NCBI RefSeq assembly: GCF_003721595.1
Contig: NZ_RJJR01000014.1
Location: 124,001 to 188,000, forward strand
Source: Hanamia caeni
GTDB taxonomy: Bacteria > Bacteroidota > Bacteroidia > Chitinophagales > Chitinophagaceae
Reading direction: 5' to 3'
Length of the DNA stretch: 64,000 nt
A program made the translations under genes and the position numbers. Positions 19,526 through 29,713 of this stretch are shown piece by piece. A model generated the notes under the pieces. The model saw only the letters and a program-made list of their open reading frames with translations, was not told the DNA's origin and did not search any database. The stretch's first letter is position 1. Each line of letters opens with the position of its first letter.

Positions 19526-21922
19526 TCATTCACTTCTCAAACTCTTCACAGGATTGGTAATTGCCGCTTTTATGGCAGTGTGTCCGACCGTCAGCCAGGC
19601 GATAATCAGTGAGCTGATAATGGTGATTGCAAAAAACCACAAACCTATTGTAATACGAAATGTGTATTGCTGCAACCATTCATGCATAAAATACATGGCT
19701 ATCGGCACCGCGATAAGAAATGCAATTGATATAAGAATAGTAAATTCCTTCAGCAACATAATTACTATATTCTGTACTGAGGCACCGAGCACTTTACGTA
19801 TGCCGATTTCTTTTTTACGCTGCACACCCATAAACGAAATCAAGCCGTACAAGCCGAGGCAGGAAATAAAAATGGCGATGCCTGCGAAGATTTTGTAGAG
19901 CTGCGCAAGCTGGTTTTCCTGTTTATAATAACCGGCGATAGTTTGATCCAAAAAAGTATATTCGAATATAAAATCGGGGTAATTTTTATCCCATATATTT
20001 TTCATGGCCGCTATAGCCGTTTTTGCTTTGCCCATATTTATTTTAATATTAACCTGCCCGTATGCATTTTTAATGGTTGTTAATACAATCGGGTTGATTG
20101 GGTCTCTGAGTGAATTGGAATGAAAATCTTTAACTACACCAACTATCGGGCAAATCTTTCCACTAACATTCACCAGTTTGCCGATAGCACCCTGGGGATT
20201 TTGAATTCCTAATTTTCTAACTACTGTTTCATTCACTACAAATTCCCGGATGGTATCTGATGGAAAATATTTCCGGCCTGCAACAAGTGGCAAATTGTAT
20301 AAGCTAAAGAAACTGGTATCTGCAGGCATCATAGCTACAATCATATCAGGGTTCTTAGTATTATTATCAGGAAGTCGTAAGTCTGTAAACCATCCACCGT
20401 TGAAAGACGGTGCGAACGCGCTAAAGCTTATTTTTTCAATACCCGGAACTTTATTCAATTCATTGATTAAAACCCCGGTTTTTGTGCGGCTCAGGCTATC
20501 CCGTGGCATGCCTGCGTTAATGATAGCGGTTTTATTGAAACCTAAATCAGCCGTGCGGAAATAATTCATTTGTGCAGCTACTATCAATGTGCCTATGATA
20601 AGTGCCTGTGCAATTACAAATTGAAAAACAACAAGCGCTCTTCTCAGCGAAATCCCTTTGCTATTATGATTGAGCGCAGCCCCTTTCAAGACATTTATTG
20701 ATTTAAACCCCGACAACACCAATGCAGGATAAAATCCTGAAAGAATAGTGACAACAACCAAAGAAAATAACATAAACAAAATGAATTTGGAGTTGTATAA
20801 AATAACAGTTGACAACCTGATGTCAAGCAGGTTATTTACAAAAGGGATGCACAGCAAAACAACTGCAAGCGATAAAAGAAATGCGATAAAAGTAGTAATA
20901 CCGGTTTCTCCAAAAAATTGCCATACCAGTTGCCTCCGGCTACTCCCCAGCACTTTTCTTACGCCCACTTCACGGGCACGGTTAATCGCTTGTGCTGTGG
21001 TAAGATTGATAAAGTTAACACAGGCAATAATCAGTAGGAATAAAGCAATCAGGCTTAATGCAAGAATCAGGTCTTTACTGAAAGTGCGGCCGGTAAAGTT
21101 TCCGTAGCGTTTGTCATAATGCATTTCATTTAATGGCTGAAGGGAAAGATCGTAGCCGCCATTAACCGGCGTAATGTGCCTTGCCGTAAAACCGGCCAGC
21201 AATTTATCAAAATGATTTTGCAAATCATCAGTATTCAATTGAACAAAACAATAATTATCATCCGAAATACTTCCCCAGTCGTTCATATCTATACTATTAG
21301 TAAGTGTTACATAGGAAACCACTACACTAAGAGGAAAATCGGTGTTTGAAGGAGGATTATGGAGAATGCCCACAATCTTTATATCCCTTCCATATAGACG
21401 GATCGTTTTGCCCATTGCCTGCTGCCAATCACCAAAATATTTTGCCGCAACATCTTTCGTTAGCAGAACAGTATTAGGCTCGTTGAGCGAATTAATATTG
21501 CCGGTGGCTAAAGGGAAATTAAACATTTTAAAAAACTGCGGTTCTGCAGTAAAAACATATGTTTCTTTAAATTTTTTCTTTATAGAACCATCCGGTGCCG
21601 TTATGTCCACCTGTACATTGTTATCGGCGGAAATCGCAGCGGCATTCGCCAGCTGCGGAAAGTCGGTTCGCAATGTAGAAGGTACGGGAAAAGGTACGCC
21701 CGCCCTGTATTCGCGGTTGACCACATTTTTTCCGATGCGTACCACACGATAAATGTTGTTTTTATCCGGGTGAAAATTATCAAAGCTTTGCTCGTATTGT
21801 ATCACCAGGAATATTAAAAGAAAAGCGGCGAAACCAACTACTAATCCTGCAATATTGATGAAGGAGTTGCTCCTTTGCCTTAAAAGATTTCTCCATGCCG
21901 TCTTGAAATAATTTTTTATCAA
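19526..21922 (-). CDS. P8: orphan FtsX/MacB-type ABC transporter permease, TTG start
   Basis: 798 residues and the close relative of P2: IQYEQSFDNFHP, AAKYFGDWQQAMGKTI, PPSNTDFPLSV and a GLYGL in the second FtsX unit all recur. The family start MIKNYFKTAWRN is present, but its first codon is TTG, an A-to-T change relative to the ATG of P7; no better start is near. Coupling segments NRAREVGVRKVLGS and QRKKEIGIRKVLGA are intact, and it ends NPVKSLRSE. The C-terminal part has GHTAIKAAITNP in place of SFQAIKAA.ANP. Confidence 0.9.
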   Translation of the reverse strand: MIKNYFKTAWRNLLRQRSNSFINIAGLVVGFAAFLLIFLVIQYEQSFDNFHPDKNNIYRVVRIGKNVVNREYRAGVPFPVPSTLRTDFPQLANAAAISADNNVQVDITAPDGSIKKKFKETYVFTAEPQFFKMFNFPLATGNINSLNEPNTVLLTKDVAAKYFGDWQQAMGKTIRLYGRDIKIVGILHNPPSNTDFPLSVVVSYVTLTNSIDMNDWGSISDDNYCFVQLNTDDLQNHFDKLLAGFTARHITPVNGGYDLSLQPLNEMHYDKRYGNFTGRTFSKDLILALSLIALFLLIIACVNFINLTTAQAINRAREVGVRKVLGSSRRQLVWQFFGETGITTFIAFLLSLAVVLLCIPFVNNLLDIRLSTVILYNSKFILFMLFSLVVVTILSGFYPALVLSGFKSINVLKGAALNHNSKGISLRRALVVFQFVIAQALIIGTLIVAAQMNYFRTADLGFNKTAIINAGMPRDSLSRTKTGVLINELNKVPGIEKISFSAFAPSFNGGWFTDLRLPDNNTKNPDMIVAMMPADTSFFSLYNLPLVAGRKYFPSDTIREFVVNETVVRKLGIQNPQGAIGKLVNVSGKICPIVGVVKDFHSNSLRDPINPIVLTTIKNAYGQVNIKINMGKAKTAIAAMKNIWDKNYPDFIFEYTFLDQTIAGYYKQENQLAQLYKIFAGIAIFISCLGLYGLISFMGVQRKKEIGIRKVLGASVQNIVIMLLKEFTILISIAFLIAVPIAMYFMHEWLQQYTFRITIGLWFFAITIISSLIIAWLTVGHTAIKAAITNPVKSLRSE

Positions 21923-22110
21923 TTTTGTTTTCGTTTATGAGTGACTGTTATATGGATGTTATGATAGTAAATCAATAAATAAACTGAATTCTTATTTTCT
22001 CTTTCATCTAACCGGGTCTGACCTTCGGTACCGACCGCTACAATTTTCCATTTTTCCATTTTCGAATTTTCACATTAGCTAATCAGCACATCAGCTAATT
22101 AGCTAATTAA
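21923..22110 (-). repeat. P9-P8 spacer with array repeats and hairpin
   Basis: 188 bp. ATTAGCTAATCAGCACATCAG repeats lie at 22073-22105, a hairpin unit with two bases lost from one arm at 22012-22038, and the 35-bp element core at 21965-21982. The leader to P8 has an extra GGATGTTATGA segment. Confidence 0.7.
22012..22038. repeat. GCGGTC-type hairpin repeat, one arm damaged
   Basis: The left arm reads CCGGGTC instead of CCGCGGTC, a two-base loss; the right arm CCGACCGC is intact. Confidence 0.6.
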
Positions 22111-24480
22111 TCATTCACTTCTCAGACTCTCCACAGGATTGGCAATCGCAGCTTTTATGGCCTGGAAGCTAACGGTGATAATTGTTATCATTAATGCAAT
22201 TAGTCCACCGAGCACAAAAACGCCCATGCCAATATTGATACGATAGTCATAATTCATTAGCCAGTTATGCAAAAAATAAAATGAAATGGGTGCCGCAATC
22301 AGGCAACTTATTAAAACCAGCACAATAAAATCTTTGGACAGCAACAGCCAGATTTGGTGTACTGAAGCGCCCAATACCTTGCGGATACCAATTTCTTTCG
22401 TACGCTGCTCGGCAACGTAGGCAGCGAGCCCAAACAACCCGAGGCATGAAATAAAAATAGCCAGGGCTGCAAATACACCTGCCAGTTTTTCGATCAATAT
22501 TTCAAGATTAAATTTCGAAGCATAAGTGGCATCTGAAAAAGAATAGTCATAAGGATAAGCGGGTTCATATTTATTAAAAATGTTCGTAAGTTGTGTAATG
22601 GCATCCTGCGTTTTTATATGCGGTGACAGCCTGTATAGCAAGTTGTTCTGTGGATTGGGAGCGCATAAAAACATAGTTGGATCAGCGGCCTTGAACGGCG
22701 ATATCATCAATGCATCTTTCACAACTCCGGCAATGGTAAGTTCCTTGCCCTGCCAGTTTATCCTTTGCCCGACAGGATTTTTTAAGCGCAGTCTTTTTAT
22801 TGCCATTTCATTAAATATAACGCTGGTACTATCATACGCATTGGAAAAATCTCTTCCGTTGGAAATGCTCATACCCACCGTTTTAAAATAATCACCAGAT
22901 ACGATGATTGTTCCCATTTCCACCGTTTCGCCAGGGTTTTTGCCCGGCCATTGGTCCACGTCTGAATGCCACCACACGTCTGTAGCAGGGCTTGTTGCGG
23001 TGGTGACGGAAGAGACAATTCCTTTTGCCTTTAATTCATTCTTTAGTGCAGTAAAATTCTTTTCCAGGTCAGCATTCATATTGGTTGATAACAACCTGTT
23101 TAAGTTATAACCGGTAGGCCTGCTTTTGGCGTATTGAATTTGCCGGTAAATAATAACGGTGCTTATAATTAAAGCAATGGAACAACTGAATTGTACTACC
23201 ACCAATATTTTTCTTGAGAAAGAAGATTTGCCTGTGTGCACCGAGCCCTTTAAAACTGTCGCGGGATTGAATGACGAAAGATAAAACGCAGGCCGGCTTC
23301 CCGCAAGCAAAGCTATTGTTATTAGAGATCCAGCCATTAGCATCCAGAAATACCTATTGGCAAAGGGAATGATGATATTACCTTTAGTTAAGGTATTGAA
23401 CCAGGGCAGTATTGCCCAGGCGAGCAATACAGCAAAGACAAATGCAATAGACGTGAGCAAAAAGGCTTCCATCAAAAATTGTAGCACGAGGTCTTTTCTT
23501 TGCGAACCGATCGATTTTCTGACGCCCACTTCCTTCGCTCTTTTTTCTGAGCGCGCAGTAGTGAGATTAATAAAATTGATACATGCAATGATCAAGACCA
23601 ACAAGCCAATAATGGAAAACATTTTTACGTACACAAGGAAACCGGCGGTGTCTTTTCCATTCACATAATTCGAATACAAATGCCACCGCGTCATAGGTTG
23701 CAGCGTGACATAAGAACTCATGGCGTTGATATTTCCTTTTTCTGTGTGTTCGATATTCCTGATTTTCGGAGCGACTTGTGCATAGGAAATACCTGGTTTC
23801 AGTTTTACAAAAATCTGGAGATTGTTATTGCTGAAACTGCTTAGTCCATCAGCTTTTATTGAAGGATTAGTGGTATATACATAAGACGACGGAACCACGT
23901 AGTTAAAACTAAAAGTCGCATTTCGGGGCACATCTTTTATAATGCCGGTCACCTTCAAATCATGCGTATTATCAAACCGCACGGTTTTACTCATGGGATC
24001 TTCGTTTCCGAAAAGTGATTTTGCCAAAGACTGCGTAAGCACAATGGAATAAGGTTCTTTAAATGCACTGTTTGCATTTCCCTGAAGAAAAGTATATTGA
24101 AAAATTTTAAAAATACCTGATCCGGAAATGGCGCCTTTCACATATAATTTCTTTTCACCCACGTTCAATCCATGACTGCCTGTCCAGTCGCTTTCAGCTA
24201 CATATTCTATTTCGGGAATTTGAGTGCGCAATGCATCGGCTAGTTTTAATGAAGTGGTTTGAAAAGTGAGGGTGTCGCCATTGCTGTCAAAGTTGCGCTG
24301 TACGCGATATACCGATTGGTATTCCGGAAGAAACTTATCATACGAATATTGATTATACACCCAAAGTCCAATCAACAAAGCCACCGCCATTCCTATTGCC
24401 AGGCCGAAAATATTTAGTGAACTATAACCAATAGTTCTTATGATATTTCTCCAGGCAGTTTTGAAATAATTCTTCAACAT
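22111..24480 (-). CDS. P9: orphan FtsX/MacB-type ABC transporter permease
   Basis: The shortest copy (789 residues), MLKNYFKTAWRNIIRTIGYS to NPVESLRSE. It pairs with P13: both have GMAVA.LI in TM1, VGEKK in the first periplasmic domain, KD.PRNT, and in the second periplasmic domain the unusual VVKD.(L/I)M.SP(F/Y)K...PT(M/I)F.C.P with a Cys. First coupling segment EKRAKEVGVRKSIGS (KSIG for KVLG), second EQRTKEIGIRKVLGA. The layout is otherwise as in P1 and the gene looks intact. Confidence 0.9.
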   Translation of the reverse strand: MLKNYFKTAWRNIIRTIGYSSLNIFGLAIGMAVALLIGLWVYNQYSYDKFLPEYQSVYRVQRNFDSNGDTLTFQTTSLKLADALRTQIPEIEYVAESDWTGSHGLNVGEKKLYVKGAISGSGIFKIFQYTFLQGNANSAFKEPYSIVLTQSLAKSLFGNEDPMSKTVRFDNTHDLKVTGIIKDVPRNATFSFNYVVPSSYVYTTNPSIKADGLSSFSNNNLQIFVKLKPGISYAQVAPKIRNIEHTEKGNINAMSSYVTLQPMTRWHLYSNYVNGKDTAGFLVYVKMFSIIGLLVLIIACINFINLTTARSEKRAKEVGVRKSIGSQRKDLVLQFLMEAFLLTSIAFVFAVLLAWAILPWFNTLTKGNIIIPFANRYFWMLMAGSLITIALLAGSRPAFYLSSFNPATVLKGSVHTGKSSFSRKILVVVQFSCSIALIISTVIIYRQIQYAKSRPTGYNLNRLLSTNMNADLEKNFTALKNELKAKGIVSSVTTATSPATDVWWHSDVDQWPGKNPGETVEMGTIIVSGDYFKTVGMSISNGRDFSNAYDSTSVIFNEMAIKRLRLKNPVGQRINWQGKELTIAGVVKDALMISPFKAADPTMFLCAPNPQNNLLYRLSPHIKTQDAITQLTNIFNKYEPAYPYDYSFSDATYASKFNLEILIEKLAGVFAALAIFISCLGLFGLAAYVAEQRTKEIGIRKVLGASVHQIWLLLSKDFIVLVLISCLIAAPISFYFLHNWLMNYDYRINIGMGVFVLGGLIALMITIITVSFQAIKAAIANPVESLRSE

Positions 24481-24637
24481 TTTTATTTTCGTTTATGAGT
24501 GACCGTTATATGATAGCAAACCAATAAATAACCTGAATTCCTATTTTCTTTTTTACTTAAACCCCGTTCTGACCGTCGGTACCGACCGCTGCCATTTCCC
24601 ATTAGCGCATCAGCACATTAGCTAATCACCACATTAA
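24481..24637 (-). repeat. P10-P9 spacer with array repeats and hairpin
   Basis: 157 bp. ATTAGCGCATCAGCACATTAGCTAATC-type repeats (from 24599), a mutated hairpin (24564-24589) and the 35-bp element (core 24514-24531, with CAAACC for TAAACC). Confidence 0.7.
24564..24589. repeat. GCGGTC-type hairpin repeat, mutated
   Basis: Left arm CCGTTC and loop side GACCGTCGGT differ from the other units, and the right arm ACCGACCGC is kept. A more decayed remnant lies at about 27107-27127 in the next spacer. Confidence 0.6.
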
Positions 24638-27025
24638 TTACTCACTTCTCAAACTATTTACCGGATTGGCCATTGCTGTTTTTATTGATTGAAAACTTAT
24701 TGTTATTAATGCAATCATCATTACTAACATTGATGACAGAGCAAACAACCACCAGTTCATCTCGATTCGATATGGAAAGTTTCGAAGCCATCTATTTGCT
24801 GTCATGTATGCAAGCGGCGATGCAATGATTAAGGCAAGTACAACCAGCTTTATAAAATCAGCAGAAAGGTTTTTAACAATGCTTCCAACAGAGGCGCCAA
24901 GCACTTTGCGTATGCCGATTTCTTTTGTTCTTTTTTCAGCAGACAAAACAGATAAGCCAAACAAGCCGATGCAGGAAATGAAGATGGTTAATATAGCGCT
25001 GAATAAGATAACCTGTTTCCATTTTTCAACATCAGCATACTGCATCCGGTTCTCATCATTTTTGAATGTGTATGAATAAGGATTGAAGGGATATAGCTGC
25101 TGATATGTTTTTTGTATCCACGCTAAACTTTCAGTTGCTGTGTTGGGTTTTATCTTGATATAATAAGTCCCATACGAGCCATTCATGTTAAATAACTGCG
25201 GTGTTATTTTTTTGGTTAATGATGCAAAATGATAATCTTTTACCACACCAATTACACGATATGTTTCATTACTGCTTCCTAAAATGTTTATGGTTTCACC
25301 AACCGGGTTTTTCCAGTTTGCCGCTTTTACAAAACTTTCATTCACGATAACAGAATGTGCAGAATCCGTAGGAAATGCTGTTGAAAAATTCCTTCCTGCT
25401 ACCAATGGAATTTTTAATAAAGGCAAATAATTTTCATCAACAGTTTCATCAGCAAAGTACACGGTAGAACCAACCTTATTTTTTGTACCAGTGCCCCGTT
25501 CGCCGGCATTCTTTACACTAACGCCAACAATGTTTGGGTTCTTGAGCAATTCGTTTTTAAAAACAGCAGCATCGGTATGTGTTAGCCCGTTTTTATTTAC
25601 TATAACAAGATTATTGTCATCATATCCCAAATCTGTTTTAGTTAAAAAATTAAACTGGTCATAAATTATAAATGTGGCAATAATTAAAAACGATGCCAGT
25701 GTGAATTGCAATACCACCAAAGATTTTTGCAGGTAATTTTTCCCTGCTATCTGAAAACGACCATATAAAGTTTGCACAGGATTATAGCCCGATAAAACCA
25801 ATGCAGGATAAAAGCCTGCAAGCAAGCCTGTCATAATATACAAAGCAATATAACCTGCAATCAATTTTACATCGAACAAAAAAGAAATTGATAAAGCTTT
25901 ATTGGCAAGATTATTAAACAAAGGCAACAACAACTGAGCTAACACAACCGCAAATACAAAAGCAATAGTGCATAAGAAAAAGGATTCGCCGAGAAATTGC
26001 GTGATGAGTTGTTTTCTTTCTCCGCCAATCACTTTGCGAATACCAACTTCTTTGGCTCTTCTAACGGAACGTGCAATAGTGAGGTTCACAAAATTGATGC
26101 ACGCAATTAATAACACAAACAATGCGATGCCCGAAAGTAAATATGAATACATCGGATTGCTTGCGTTAGTGAGACCGTTGTTTACAGGCAGTTCCGTGTT
26201 CAAATGCATGTCAAGATACGGTTGCAAAAAATAGGTGCCCATAGAAATATCATCAGGGTTCACACCATCAATTTTCAGCATTTCATAAAAAGTCTGTTTC
26301 GCATCTGCAACATAAAACTTTTGCATTTGTTTTTCCACTGTTTGCAGGGCTGCTTTGTCATCCAATACTACAAATGTGTTCAGGAAAGAATTAAACCAGT
26401 TATGGGTGTCCTTTGCATCTGCATCAGATTCTTTAAAAGGCAGCAGGGCATCAAATTGTACGGAAGAATTTTGCGGGCAACGTTTTGCAACAGCCGTTAC
26501 TTTGTAAGGAACAAAGCTGGTATCTTCTTTTAACGTTAATACCTTGCCGACAGCATCAGTTGTAGCAAAATATTTTTTTGCGGCATCTTCGCTCAATACA
26601 ATTGAATGAGGTTCTGTTAAACAGGTTTGAGGGTTTCCTGATAATAAAGGGAATGTAAGTACAGAAAAGAAATTCGAGTCAACATGCAACACTCCTTGCT
26701 CCTGCACTCCGGTTTCCTTTTTTATGTCTTCAGAACCGCCCTGCACACGAACAAAAGATTTTATGCCGGGAACATTTTGGGTAAACCTCGGTCCCTGCAA
26801 AAAACCTGTGGTGCCAGATATACCCTCACCCTTTAATTTTCTGGCAACACGGTAAATGTTGTTTACATTTTTATGAAATCTGTCAAAGCTTACTTCGTCT
26901 TTTACGTACAACATAATCAACATGGCACAAGCCAGGCCAAGGCTTAAACCAGCAATGTTTATAAAAGAATAAACCTTGTTTCGTGTGAGATTTCGCCATG
27001 CGGATTTGAAATAGTTTTCAATCAT
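24638..27025 (-). CDS. P10: orphan FtsX/MacB-type ABC transporter permease
   Basis: 795 residues, MIENYFKSAWRNLTRNKVYS to NPVNSLRSE. It is clearly the sister of its neighbour P11: KDEVS.DRF.KN..NIYR, GFLQGPRFTQNV, IKK.T, VAKRCPQNSSV, NPVQTLY.RF..(A/S)GKNYLQKSLVV and DETYLPLLKIPLVAGRNF-type blocks recur in both. VAKRCPQNSSV replaces the KDIPxNSSxQF of the others and puts a Cys in the first periplasmic domain. In the second FtsX unit both have GLSVLSAEKRTKEIGIRKVLGAS. The pair is the only case of adjacent close sisters in the array, so it is probably the newest duplication. Confidence 0.9.
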   Translation of the reverse strand: MIENYFKSAWRNLTRNKVYSFINIAGLSLGLACAMLIMLYVKDEVSFDRFHKNVNNIYRVARKLKGEGISGTTGFLQGPRFTQNVPGIKSFVRVQGGSEDIKKETGVQEQGVLHVDSNFFSVLTFPLLSGNPQTCLTEPHSIVLSEDAAKKYFATTDAVGKVLTLKEDTSFVPYKVTAVAKRCPQNSSVQFDALLPFKESDADAKDTHNWFNSFLNTFVVLDDKAALQTVEKQMQKFYVADAKQTFYEMLKIDGVNPDDISMGTYFLQPYLDMHLNTELPVNNGLTNASNPMYSYLLSGIALFVLLIACINFVNLTIARSVRRAKEVGIRKVIGGERKQLITQFLGESFFLCTIAFVFAVVLAQLLLPLFNNLANKALSISFLFDVKLIAGYIALYIMTGLLAGFYPALVLSGYNPVQTLYGRFQIAGKNYLQKSLVVLQFTLASFLIIATFIIYDQFNFLTKTDLGYDDNNLVIVNKNGLTHTDAAVFKNELLKNPNIVGVSVKNAGERGTGTKNKVGSTVYFADETVDENYLPLLKIPLVAGRNFSTAFPTDSAHSVIVNESFVKAANWKNPVGETINILGSSNETYRVIGVVKDYHFASLTKKITPQLFNMNGSYGTYYIKIKPNTATESLAWIQKTYQQLYPFNPYSYTFKNDENRMQYADVEKWKQVILFSAILTIFISCIGLFGLSVLSAEKRTKEIGIRKVLGASVGSIVKNLSADFIKLVVLALIIASPLAYMTANRWLRNFPYRIEMNWWLFALSSMLVMMIALITISFQSIKTAMANPVNSLRSE

Positions 27026-27144
27026 TTCTATTTTCGTTTATGCATAACTGTTATATGATAGTGAACCAACAAATAACCTGGATTCTTATTTTCTTTTTTA
27101 CTTAAACCCGCAGCCTGGCCTTGGCCCATTATTACATTACCTAA
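27026..27144 (-). repeat. P11-P10 spacer with array repeats
   Basis: 119 bp. The 35-bp element is well kept (core 27059-27076; full unit to 27093) and the P10 leader is the clearest copy of the TTTTCGTTTATGCATAAC form (plus strand). The AGCTAAT part is reduced to ATTACATTACCTAATTA and the hairpin to a remnant. Confidence 0.7.
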
Positions 27145-29538
27145 TTATTCCGTTCGCAAGCTCGCCACCGGGTTGGCTATTGCCGCTTTGATTGCCTGGA
27201 AACTGACCGTTGCCAAAGCAATAAAGATTACGAGTATTGCTGCGCTGGAAAACATCCACCAACTTAATGAAATCCGGTAGGGGTAATGCTCCAGCCATTT
27301 TGCAGCCGCAATCCAGGCGGCAGGAATCGCTACCAGCATGGATACTAACACCAGTATTAAAAAGTCTGAAGACAAGGTGGTGATAATATTGCTGACCGAT
27401 GCACCTAATACTTTTCTGATCCCAATCTCTTTGGTTCTTTTTTCTGCGGAAAGAACTGATAATCCAAACAATCCGATGCAGGAAATAAAAATCGTGAGGA
27501 TCGCGCTAAACAACATTATCTGTTTCCATTTTGCTTCAGCTTCATAATTCTTACTGTTTTCATCCTGCTTAAAAGTGTAGGAGTAAGGCGATAACGGAAA
27601 TAAATTTTTAAATGTTTTTTGAATATAAGCAAGTGAAGAACCGGCGGTTTTCGGGCGTATTTTGATGTTGGCCATTCCAAAACTATTTCCAGGATCCATG
27701 GTGAATAATTGCGGGCCGATCTTTTTGCTTAACGCCTCAAAATGATAATCCTTCACTACTCCGATAACGTTGTATTTTTTATTTTTATACCAGAAATTTA
27801 CTTCCTGTCCCAGCGGATTTTTCCATCCTGCCTGTTTGACAAAAGCCTCGTTTACCAAAACAGAATTTGAAGAGTCAGATGGGAAATCCCGTGAAAAATT
27901 TCTTCCGGCAACAAGGGGAATTTTTAATAAAGGCAGGTATGTTTCATCAATTGTTTCATAGGCAAAATCAATAGTTGAATCACCATTTACTTTTGCGCGT
28001 GTGCCCCAATAGCCGCCATTCTTGGGGGCTACACCAATAATGTCAGGATCCTTCATTAGCTGCTCTGTGAATAATTTTGCTTCGTCGCGTTTCAGATCTT
28101 TATTGACCAATACAAGATTGCTGTCGTCATATCCTAATTTTTCTGTAGTCAAAAAATTAAACTGTAAATAAATAATGATAGTAGCACAAATCAAAAATGA
28201 AGCAAGTGCAAATTGAAGCACCACCAAACTTTTCTGTAAATAATTTTTACCGGATAAAGTAAAACGGCTGTAAAGCGTTTGCACCGGATTGAAGCCGGAC
28301 AAAATTATTGCAGGATAAAAACCGGCAAGCAAACTGGTAACTATAAAAAGAACGATATAAAATGCAATCAGTCTTGCATCAAAAAGATACGAAAGCGCAA
28401 GGGCTTTGTTAGAAAGATCGTTGAACACAGGCAGCACCACCTTCACAATGCCCAATGCCATCACAAAAGCAATGAAACATAAAATGAATGATTCGCTAAG
28501 AAACTGGATCATCAATTGCTTCCTGTTGCCGCCCACTACTTTTCTGATGCCAATTTCTTTTGCGCGCTTCAATGAACGGGCAACAGTCAGGTTTACAAAA
28601 TTGATGCAGGCGATTAATAAAATGAATAACGCAATTCCGGAAAGAATGTAAGAATATACAGGATTACTTGCATCTGCAAGGCCTGTGTTCGGCGGAAAAT
28701 CTTTACTTAAATGCATGGCAGCCATAGGTTGTAGCCCATACTCCGCTTTGCCAAACACCGCTCCGTATTTCTCAGTAATCATCTTTAGCGCTTCTTTGGA
28801 ATCGCGATCATAAAATTGCTGCATTTGTTTTTTTACTGTCGCAACATTTGCATGTGGATCAAGAACTACAAATGTGTTCAGGAAAAAATTGAACCAGTTT
28901 TCCTGCGACTGCATATCATCTGCCGAAGGGCGGAGCGGAAGCAAAATGTTGAATTTAACAGAAGAATTTTGCGGACATCTTTTTGCGACAGCAGTAACAG
29001 TGTAAGGAACAAAGGTGCTGTCATTTTTTACCAGGATCGTCTTACCAACCGCATCTGTTGTTCCGAATTGTTTTTTAGCCTCGTCTTCTGAAACTACGAT
29101 GGAATAAGGATTAGATAAGCATGTTTTTGGATTACCGCTTAACAATGGAAATGAAAAAACTGAAAAAAAAGATGAATCTGCCTTCAGCATATCTTCTGAA
29201 TTTATATCCGTTCCTTTTTTAATATCAATGCCGCCGCTTTGAATTCTTACAAAAGATTGGATACCCGAAACATTTGCCGTAAATCTTGGTCCCTGAAAAT
29301 AGCCGGTAATTCCATCCCTGTGTTCAATACCTCCATCTTTATTAAACATCGTAAAAGTGATGCGATAGATATTAGCGATATTTTTCTGGAAGCGATCGTA
29401 GCTCACTTCATCTTTCACATACAGAATGATTAGCATGGCTGCAGCAAGTCCAAGGCTTAATCCGGCAATATTGATAAAGGAATACACCTTATTACGCTGC
29501 AAATTCCGCCAGGCTATTTTAAAATAGTTTTTGAACAT
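27145..29538 (-). CDS. P11: orphan FtsX/MacB-type ABC transporter permease
   Basis: 797 residues, MFKNYFKIAWRNLQRNKVYS, ending NPVASLRTE (RTE rather than RSE, shared with P13). It is the sister of P10 (see there). It keeps AKRCPQNSSVKF and KNYLQKSLVVLQFALASFLICATI. The sisters differ most in the second half of each periplasmic domain. Coupling segments LKRAKEIGIRKVVGG and EKRTKEIGIRKVLGA are intact. Its 3' end lacks the near-identical last 60 bases of the other copies: its final codons use CGT/CGG-like forms (plus strand TTCCGTTCGCAAGCTCGCC). Confidence 0.9.
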   Translation of the reverse strand: MFKNYFKIAWRNLQRNKVYSFINIAGLSLGLAAAMLIILYVKDEVSYDRFQKNIANIYRITFTMFNKDGGIEHRDGITGYFQGPRFTANVSGIQSFVRIQSGGIDIKKGTDINSEDMLKADSSFFSVFSFPLLSGNPKTCLSNPYSIVVSEDEAKKQFGTTDAVGKTILVKNDSTFVPYTVTAVAKRCPQNSSVKFNILLPLRPSADDMQSQENWFNFFLNTFVVLDPHANVATVKKQMQQFYDRDSKEALKMITEKYGAVFGKAEYGLQPMAAMHLSKDFPPNTGLADASNPVYSYILSGIALFILLIACINFVNLTVARSLKRAKEIGIRKVVGGNRKQLMIQFLSESFILCFIAFVMALGIVKVVLPVFNDLSNKALALSYLFDARLIAFYIVLFIVTSLLAGFYPAIILSGFNPVQTLYSRFTLSGKNYLQKSLVVLQFALASFLICATIIIYLQFNFLTTEKLGYDDSNLVLVNKDLKRDEAKLFTEQLMKDPDIIGVAPKNGGYWGTRAKVNGDSTIDFAYETIDETYLPLLKIPLVAGRNFSRDFPSDSSNSVLVNEAFVKQAGWKNPLGQEVNFWYKNKKYNVIGVVKDYHFEALSKKIGPQLFTMDPGNSFGMANIKIRPKTAGSSLAYIQKTFKNLFPLSPYSYTFKQDENSKNYEAEAKWKQIMLFSAILTIFISCIGLFGLSVLSAEKRTKEIGIRKVLGASVSNIITTLSSDFLILVLVSMLVAIPAAWIAAAKWLEHYPYRISLSWWMFSSAAILVIFIALATVSFQAIKAAIANPVASLRTE

Positions 29539-29713
29539 GTGCTCTTAGTTATTAGTTTATTAGTACTGAATCGAAAAAAGTTTTTAATTGAATCTGCATT
29601 TATTTTTTTTTGATAATTGCTTTCTGCCAGTAAACCAACAGATAGTTGATATTTCTATTCCCCTCTCATCACTCATAATTCATCACTCATAATTCATCAG
29701 TCATCACTCGGCG
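29539..29713 (-). repeat. P12-P11 spacer with a 14-bp tandem repeat
   Basis: 175 bp. In place of AGCTAAT repeats it has CATCACTCATAATT twice in tandem (29667-29694) followed by CATCAGTCATCACTC. The 35-bp element core is at 29628-29645 (CAACAGATAG form), 90 bp from the P11 start. Confidence 0.65.

Noticed and set aside
27030..27076. A -35/-10 promoter of E. coli type in the leader (TTGGTT, 17 bp, TATGCA)
   Set aside because: Bacteroidota primary sigma factors do not use this consensus, and the hexamers are poor; the fit is likely chance.
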